DNA of 19,944 bases from JBQTJJ01 sp052387235. Its GTDB lineage: Bacteria; Actinomycetota; Acidimicrobiia; Acidimicrobiales; GCA-2861595. The stretch spans positions 1-19,944 of the forward strand of contig JBQTJJ010000073.1 of assembly GCA_052387235.1 (NCBI GenBank). Direction: 5' to 3'. The notes under the pieces are model-generated. The model made no database searches. It saw only the letters and a list, made by a program, of their open reading frames with translations, and was not told the DNA's origin. Below are positions 14,470 to 19,944 of the stretch, in pieces; positions within the stretch are counted from its first letter, which is position 1, and the number at the start of each line of letters is the position of its first letter. Position numbers and translations under genes: made by a program.

Positions 14470-14865
14470 TCAGCCCCCCGCTTCCAGCACCCGGTCGAGG
14501 CAGGAGAGCAGCTCGCGCACGTCGTAGGGCTTGGTGAGGTGGGCGATGACGCCGAGCGCGGCCTCGTCCGCGCCGGGGTCGGCCGTGTCGCCGGAGATCA
14601 CCACGACGGGGATCCCCTCGGTCTCGGCCCGGGTGCGCAGGTGGCGGAGCACCTCCCCGCCGGTCATGTCGGGCAGGCCCCGGTCGAGAAGGATCAGGGC
14701 CGGCCGCTCGAGCAGGGCGGCCTCGATGGCCTGGGACCCCGTGCCGGCAACCACGAGGCGCACGCCGGGCCGCTTGCGTACCACACTGCGCATCAGCTCC
14801 TGGTTGGTGGCGTTGTCCTCGACGTAGAGCACCGTCCCCGAGGCCCCGGGCTCCGGCGCGCTCAC
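14470..14865 (-). CDS. Stand-alone response-regulator receiver protein
   Basis: The 131-residue product is a single CheY-like receiver domain without an output domain. It has the acidic pair E16-D17 in LYVEDN, the phospho-acceptor D61 in LILLDRGLPDMTGGE, the switch Ser91 in VVISGDT and K112 in LTKPYDV. All phosphotransfer residues are therefore present. The GTG start at 14865 overlaps the TGA of the upstream hybrid kinase (GTGA), so it is co-translated with it and is the probable phosphotransfer partner. It may shuttle phosphate, act as a phosphate sink, or regulate a target by binding, as single-domain regulators do; no DNA-binding or enzymatic domain is fused. No histidine phosphotransferase gene was seen nearby. 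Confidence 0.93.
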   Translation of the reverse strand: MSAPEPGASGTVLYVEDNATNQELMRSVVRKRPGVRLVVAGTGSQAIEAALLERPALILLDRGLPDMTGGEVLRHLRTRAETEGIPVVVISGDTADPGADEAALGVIAHLTKPYDVRELLSCLDRVLEAGG

Positions 14866-17800
14866 CCTCCCTCCACCTCCACCAGCACCGTGTCCACGAC
14901 CTCGATGAGGCGCTCCACGTCGATCGGCTTGGTGAGGTGGGCCCGAGCCCCCAGGGCGAGGAAGTGCTCGGGCCTGGCGTTGATGGCGTCGGCGGTGAGC
15001 ATCACGACCGGGATCGACGCCGTCTCCGGGTCCCGCTTCAGGTGGAGGAGCACCTCCTCGCCCGACAGGTCGGGGAGGTGGACGTCGAGCAGGACGAGCG
15101 AGGGTCGCCTGGCCCGGGCGAGCTCCAGCCCCAGGCTGCCCTGGATGGCCGGGACGAGGGTGGTGCCGGCCCGCTTTCCCAGGACGTCCTCGAGCAGGTC
15201 GACGTTGGCCAGGTTGTCCTCGATGTAGAGGATCAGGTGCTCGCCGGTGGGCCGCGGCCGCTCGCGACCGCCGCGGGGCGCCCGTGCGTCCGCTGCTCGC
15301 TCCCGGGCCTCCGCCCGGGCCGGCCCGGCGGCCGAGAGCGCCTCGGTGGCCTGGACCTCGAGGAGGAAGGTGGACCCCTTCGGCGAGGTGGTCTCCAGGA
15401 AGAGCCGGCCTCCCATCGCCTCGGCCAGGGCGCGCGAAAGCGAGAGCCCGAGCCCGCTGCCCTCGACGCCGGTGCGGTCGGCGCCGAGGCGGTTGAACGG
15501 CACGAACAGCTCCGGCAGGCGGTCCTGGGGGATCCCGGGCCCGGTGTCGCTCACCCGCACCTGCAGGCTCCCGTCGACGCGGGCGGATGCGATGGCGACG
15601 CTTCCGGCCGGGCGGTTGTACTTCACCGCGTTCGAGACCAGGTTCAGCAGGACCTGCTTGAGCCGCTGGCGGTCGACCCGGGCCCAGTGCTCGTCGGCCA
15701 CGGCCACCTCGAGGCCGACGCCGGCGTGCTCGCACAGCCCGCGCACCAGCTGCTCGGCCTCGTCCACCACGCCGGCCAGCTGGACCGGCTCCGGCGACAG
15801 GGCGATCTGGCCGGCCTCGATGCGGCTGATGTCGAGCACCTCGTTGATGAGGTCGAGCAGGTGCCGCCCCGCCCGCCCGATCTGGCCGATCCGCTCGGCC
15901 GGCTCGCCGGCGAGCTCGTCCATCTCCAGCAGCTGGGTGAAGCCCAGGATCGCGTTGAGAGGAGTGCGCAGCTCGTGGCTCATGCGCGACAGGAACTCGC
16001 TCTTGGCCCGGTTGGCCCGCTCGGCCTCCTCGCGGGCGATCCGGATGCGCTCCTCGCCCCGCTTGAGATCCGTGACGTCGCGGGCGGCTGCGAACACGCC
16101 CTGGAGCCGGCCGCTCTCGTCGAAGAACGTCGACGCGTTGTAGGACACCACCGTCTCGGCGTTCCCGCCGGAGCGGACGGTGAGCTCGTAGTTGGTGACC
16201 TTGCCCTCCCGCAGGACCAGGCGGATGCCCTCCTCGGCCGCGTCGGGATCGGTGAAGTGGTCCTTGAACGGCGAACCGACCAGCTCGTTGCGGTTCCGGC
16301 CCGTCAGGGCCTCCATCTGCTGGTTGACGTCGGTGATGATCCCCAGCGGGTCTGTCGTCATCAGGGCGTCGATGTTGGACTCGATCAGCGAGCGCGTGTA
16401 CGACTGCTGGGAGCGCAGCTGGCGCTCCAGCTCCTTCTGCTCGGTGATGTCGCGGGCCGCGGCGAGGATGCCCACCGGGTTGCCGCTCGCGTCCAGGAAG
16501 ACGCCGGCGTTGAACGACACCGTCACGCGCAGGCCGCTCGAGGTCTTCAGCTCCAGCTCGTAGCCGAGCACCCGCGACTCCGCGAAGGTCTGCTCCACAC
16601 CAGCCCGCGCCCGTTGGGGATCGGTGAACAGCTCTGCGAACCGCAGGTTGGTGAGATGGCGCCGGGAGTAGCCGGTGAGCCGGGAGGCGGCGTCGTTCAC
16701 GTCGGTGATCACGCCGTCGCGGCCGATGGCGAACAGGGCGTCGGCCGAGGCCTCGATCAGCGACCGGTTGTACACCTGCTGCTCCGCCAGCTGCTGGCTC
16801 AGGCGCGCCTGCGCGGTGATGTCCCGGGCGGACGCGAAGATCCCCTGGAGCTCGCCCTCGGGCGAGCGGAACACCGAGGAGTTGAACGACACGGTGGCCT
16901 TGCGGCCGCTCGCGGAGACGAGGACCAGCTCGTAGTCGGTGACCACCCCGTCGGCGAACGTCTGGCGGACCCCCAGGTCCGCACGCTGGGGGTCGGTGAA
17001 GTGCACCCGGAACGGCGAGCCGATCAGCTCCTCCCGGGAGCGGCCGGTCATCTCGCAGGTCTTCTGGTTCACGTCGGTGACGATGCCCTCGGGGTTCACG
17101 GTCACCAGGCCGTCGACCGATGCCTCGATCAGGCCCCGGAGGTAGGACTGGCGCTCGCGGAGCTGCTCCTCGAGGCGCGCCCGGTCGGTGACGTCGCGGG
17201 CTGAGGCGAGGATGCCGGTGGGGTTGCCCGACTCGTCGCGGTACACCGAGGCGTTGAACGACACCTCCAGCTGGCGGCGGCTGCGGGACACCAGGGTCAG
17301 CGCGTACTCCTGGACCGCACCCTGGTCGAACGTCTGCGCCGTCCCGGCACGGGCCCGGTCGGGGTCGGTGAAGTAGTCGGCGAAGGCCGTGCCGACCAGC
17401 TCGTTGCGCTCGTAGCCGGTCATCCGGCACATGGTCTCGTTCACGTCGGTGATGAACCCGTCCGGGTCCACGGTGACCAGGCCGTCCACCGACGCCTCGA
17501 TCAGGCCCCGCAGGTAGACCTGCTGCTCCCGCAGCTGGCGCTCAAGCTCCTTCTGCTGGGTGACGTCGCGGGCGGCCGCGAACACGCCCTGGAGGCGGCC
17601 CGACTCGTCGTCGAAGGTGGAGGCGTTGTAGGAGACGACGGTCTCCCGGCCGTCGGGCGTGCGCGCGGTGAGCTCGTAGTTGGTGACCTTGCCGTGCTCG
17701 AGGACGAGGCGGATGCCGTCCTCGGCGCGGTCGGGCTCGGTGAAGTAGGTCTTGAACGGCGTCCCGATCAGCTCCTCGCGGCTGCGCCCGGTGAGCACCT

Positions 17801-19823
17801 CCATCTGCTGGTTGACGTCGGTGATCACCCCGAGGGGGTCCGTCGTCATCAGGGCGTCGATGTTCGACTCGATCAGCGACCGGGTGTAGAACTGCGTGGC
17901 CTGCACCTGCTGCTCCAGGTGCTTCTGCGCCGCGATGTCGCGGGCCGACGCGAAGATGCCGCGGGCGCCGCCCTCCTCGTCGCGCAGCGCCGTCGCGTTG
18001 AACGACACCGGCGTCCGGGTGCCCGCCGCCGACACGAGGGTGAGGACGTAGTCGGTCACGATCCCCCGCTCGAGGGTGAGCCGCACGCCCTGCTCGGCGA
18101 GCTCCTCCTCCTCGAAGTGGCCGGGGAACGGGGAGCCGATGAGCTGGCCCCGCGGCCGCCCCGCCATCCGGCACATCTGCTCGTTGACGTCGGTGATCCG
18201 CAGCTCGTCGTCGACGGTGACCAGCCCGTCCACCGAGGCCTCGATGAGGCCGCGGTTGTAGGTGCGCTCCTCCCCGAGCTGCACCTGGAGCCGGGCCTGC
18301 TCGGTCACGTCGCGGGCGCTGGCGAAGATGCCGCGCACCTTTCCCTCGACGTCGTGGAAGACGGCCGCGTTGAACGACACCAGCCGCTCGGCCCCGTCCT
18401 TGGAGCGCAGCACCAGCTCGTAGCCCGCCACCGAGCCCTTCTCGAGCGTGAGGCGCACCCCGGCGGCGGCGTGGGCGGGGTCGGTGAAGTAGTCGGGGAA
18501 CAGGCTCCCGGTCAGCTCCTGGCGGGCGAAGCCGGTCATCGCGCACATGGTGTCGTTCACGTCGGTGATCACCAGCAGCGGGTCCACCGTGATCAGGCCG
18601 TCGAGGGACGCCTCGATCAGGCCCCGGTTGTAGGTCCGCTCCTCGCTCAGCTGCTCCTGGAGCTGGGCCTGGTCGGTGATGTCCCGGGCCGACGCGAAGA
18701 TGCCGAGCACGTTGCCGGAGTCGTCCTTGAACACCGAGGCGTTGAACGACACCTCGATGGGCTCGCCGGCCTGGCGGGCGAGCGTGAGCCGGTAGTCGGT
18801 CACGACCTGGTGCTCGAAGGTCTGGGCCACGCCGGCGCTGGCGCGTTCGGGGTCGGTGAAGTAGTCGGCGAACGGGGTGGCGATGAGCTCGGCACGCGAG
18901 TACCCGGTCATCCGGCACATGGTGTCGTTCACGTCGCTGATCGCCCCCGAGGGGTCCACGGTCACCAGGCCGTCCACGGACGCCTCGATGAGGCCCCGCA
19001 GGTACACCTGCTGCTCGCGCAGGCGGCGCTCCAGGTCCTTCTGCTGGGTGACGTCGCGGGCCGCGGCGAACACCCCCTGGAGCTTGCCGTCCTCGTCGTG
19101 GAAGACCGACGCGTTGTACGAGACGAGCGTGAGCTGGCCGTTCTTGGCGCGCGCCGTGAGCTCGTAGTTGGTGACCCGCCCGTCCCGGAGGACCCGGCGG
19201 ATGCCCTCCTCGGCGGCCAGGGGCTCGGTGAAGTAGTCCTTGAACCGCGTCCCGATCAGCTCGCCCCGGGCCCGGCCGGTGAGCGCCACCATCTGCTCGT
19301 TGACGTCGGTGATCACCCCGAGGGGGTCGGTCGTCATCAGGGCATCGATGTTCGACTCGATGAGCGACCGCGTGTAGAACTGCGTGGCCTGCAGCTCCTT
19401 GGTGAGACGCTGCTCCTCCGAGACGTCCTTCGAGATGAGGAGGAACCCGACCGGTTTGCCGTCCGCGTCGGTGCGCGGCGTGGTGACCACGCGGGCGGGG
19501 AAGCGGTGCCCGTCCCTTCGTCGCCGGGTGACCATCCCCTCCCACTTGCCGTCGCGCAGCGCGCCCTCGGCGATCTGCTCCGGCAGGCCGGCCTCGACGT
19601 CCTCCTCGACGTGGAGCGACGGCGAGGAGAGACGCCCGATCACCTCCTCGGGCTCGTAGCCGTAGAGCCGGCGGGCCCCCCGGTTCCACAAGCGGATCCG
19701 CCCGTCCAGGTCGGTGGCGATGATCGAGTACTCGGTGGAGGCCTCGAGGACCCCGCGGATGAAGTCGAACGCCTCGTCCTGCTTCAGGAACGCCGAGGCG
19801 TCGAACAGCTGGGATGTAGCCAC
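14862..19823 (-). CDS. Soluble hybrid sensor histidine kinase with ten PAS domains and a receiver
   Basis: A 1653-residue cytoplasmic kinase with no signal peptide or membrane helix. PAS1 (about 17-149) is divergent. PAS2 to PAS10 start at residues 150, 274, 398, 522, 646, 770, 894, 1018 and 1142, each followed by a short coiled linker such as RDVTQQKDLERRLREQQ. HisKA has SRMSHELRTPL with phospho-acceptor H1283. The HATPase domain has the N box LNLVSNAVKYN (about 1393-1403), DTGPGIP (about 1422) and GSGLGLSLS (about 1454). The C-terminal receiver (about 1530-1650) has E1535, D1536, phospho-acceptor D1580 in LLDVHLPDLSG and K1632. It should autophosphorylate on His, pass the phosphate to its own Asp and then probably to the overlapping receiver protein. 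Ligands are unknown: no LOV Cys motif or obvious haem site was seen. GTG 19823 has GAGGAGG (19840-19834) 10 nt upstream. The upstream stretch to 19944 shows no convincing promoter. Confidence 0.95.
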   Translation of the reverse strand: MATSQLFDASAFLKQDEAFDFIRGVLEASTEYSIIATDLDGRIRLWNRGARRLYGYEPEEVIGRLSSPSLHVEEDVEAGLPEQIAEGALRDGKWEGMVTRRRRDGHRFPARVVTTPRTDADGKPVGFLLISKDVSEEQRLTKELQATQFYTRSLIESNIDALMTTDPLGVITDVNEQMVALTGRARGELIGTRFKDYFTEPLAAEEGIRRVLRDGRVTNYELTARAKNGQLTLVSYNASVFHDEDGKLQGVFAAARDVTQQKDLERRLREQQVYLRGLIEASVDGLVTVDPSGAISDVNDTMCRMTGYSRAELIATPFADYFTDPERASAGVAQTFEHQVVTDYRLTLARQAGEPIEVSFNASVFKDDSGNVLGIFASARDITDQAQLQEQLSEERTYNRGLIEASLDGLITVDPLLVITDVNDTMCAMTGFARQELTGSLFPDYFTDPAHAAAGVRLTLEKGSVAGYELVLRSKDGAERLVSFNAAVFHDVEGKVRGIFASARDVTEQARLQVQLGEERTYNRGLIEASVDGLVTVDDELRITDVNEQMCRMAGRPRGQLIGSPFPGHFEEEELAEQGVRLTLERGIVTDYVLTLVSAAGTRTPVSFNATALRDEEGGARGIFASARDIAAQKHLEQQVQATQFYTRSLIESNIDALMTTDPLGVITDVNQQMEVLTGRSREELIGTPFKTYFTEPDRAEDGIRLVLEHGKVTNYELTARTPDGRETVVSYNASTFDDESGRLQGVFAAARDVTQQKELERQLREQQVYLRGLIEASVDGLVTVDPDGFITDVNETMCRMTGYERNELVGTAFADYFTDPDRARAGTAQTFDQGAVQEYALTLVSRSRRQLEVSFNASVYRDESGNPTGILASARDVTDRARLEEQLRERQSYLRGLIEASVDGLVTVNPEGIVTDVNQKTCEMTGRSREELIGSPFRVHFTDPQRADLGVRQTFADGVVTDYELVLVSASGRKATVSFNSSVFRSPEGELQGIFASARDITAQARLSQQLAEQQVYNRSLIEASADALFAIGRDGVITDVNDAASRLTGYSRRHLTNLRFAELFTDPQRARAGVEQTFAESRVLGYELELKTSSGLRVTVSFNAGVFLDASGNPVGILAAARDITEQKELERQLRSQQSYTRSLIESNIDALMTTDPLGIITDVNQQMEALTGRNRNELVGSPFKDHFTDPDAAEEGIRLVLREGKVTNYELTVRSGGNAETVVSYNASTFFDESGRLQGVFAAARDVTDLKRGEERIRIAREEAERANRAKSEFLSRMSHELRTPLNAILGFTQLLEMDELAGEPAERIGQIGRAGRHLLDLINEVLDISRIEAGQIALSPEPVQLAGVVDEAEQLVRGLCEHAGVGLEVAVADEHWARVDRQRLKQVLLNLVSNAVKYNRPAGSVAIASARVDGSLQVRVSDTGPGIPQDRLPELFVPFNRLGADRTGVEGSGLGLSLSRALAEAMGGRLFLETTSPKGSTFLLEVQATEALSAAGPARAEARERAADARAPRGGRERPRPTGEHLILYIEDNLANVDLLEDVLGKRAGTTLVPAIQGSLGLELARARRPSLVLLDVHLPDLSGEEVLLHLKRDPETASIPVVMLTADAINARPEHFLALGARAHLTKPIDVERLIEVVDTVLVEVEGG
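16029..19376 (-). repeat. Nine tandem 372-bp PAS-encoding repeats in a four-unit super-repeat
   Basis: The conserved Tyr that opens each PAS2-PAS10 unit maps to 19376, 19004, 18632, 18260, 17888, 17516, 17144, 16772 and 16400, always 372 bp (124 codons) apart. Units 2, 6 and 10 share YTRSLIESNIDALMTTDPLG, VTNYELT, SYNAS and VFAAARDVT. Units 3 and 7 share YLRGLIEASVDGLVTVDP and FADYFTDP. The array is thus two 1488-bp blocks (19376-17889 and 17888-16401) plus one extra first-type unit. Confidence 0.93.
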
Positions 19824-19944
19824 CTTTGGGATGCCTCCTCGGGGCCCGAACGCAGTTCAGGGACCGATAAAGCGTACGATACCGACGGATCTCCGGGAGC
19901 CGCCGATGCCGGCGGTGCCGACAGACCCTCGGAGTTGGCGGCGG

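Noticed and set aside
12219..14537. Plus-strand open frame of 772 codons across the surface-protein gene
   Set aside because: Its repeats only mirror the tandem repeats of the minus-strand gene, which has signal peptide, Ig-like domains and LPXTG anchor.
14470..17430. Long minus-strand frame of 986 codons ending with the receiver
   Set aside because: Only the last 131 codons are real; the rest is an out-of-frame reading of the kinase gene, rich in R, G and P.
16029..19376. LOV-type or haem-binding PAS domains
   Set aside because: No NCRFLQ-like flavin-Cys motif and no conserved His in the usual haem position were seen in any unit.

Overview
The window is very G+C-rich DNA. Its RecBCD proteins are of actinobacterial type, some starts appear leaderless or use GTG/TTG, and one protein carries a sortase signal of Gram-positive type. 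I infer a high-GC actinomycete, possibly Acidimicrobiia; nothing here fixes genus or species. No rRNA, tRNA, CRISPR array, transposase or phage gene was seen, so this reads as ordinary chromosome with some unusual genes.

Left part (1-2340): the 5' end of a cold-shock protein gene runs off the left edge on the minus strand. It is divergent from a small SET-domain protein. Next is a PadR-type repressor whose promoter overlaps a clear dyad, with a small four-helix membrane protein 2 nt behind it, and then a phosphoribosyltransferase. Between 2340 and 2583 there is no gene, but there are two long imperfect stem-loops.

Middle (2584-11443): a complete recC-recB-recD operon with two successive 4-nt GTGA overlaps. 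The proteins should form the RecBCD helicase-nuclease for double-strand-break processing. The RecB helicase motifs, the RecB nuclease residues and the RecD helicase motifs are all present. A perfect four-tract G-quadruplex motif lies inside recB. The operon ends at a strong hairpin shared with the convergent gene downstream.

Right part (11520-19823, all minus strand): a secreted, LPXTG-anchored surface protein with four tandem immunoglobulin-like repeats of exactly 88 residues, preceded by a regulatory region with repeated TGGTCA sites. Upstream of it lies a two-gene signalling operon. It encodes a 1653-residue soluble hybrid histidine kinase with ten PAS domains and a receiver, followed through a GTGA overlap by a stand-alone receiver protein.

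The most striking element is the kinase's sensor array. PAS domains 2 to 10 each occupy exactly 124 residues with no indels, and they fall into a higher-order repeat of four PAS domains (496 residues, 1488 bp) that occurs twice plus one extra unit.
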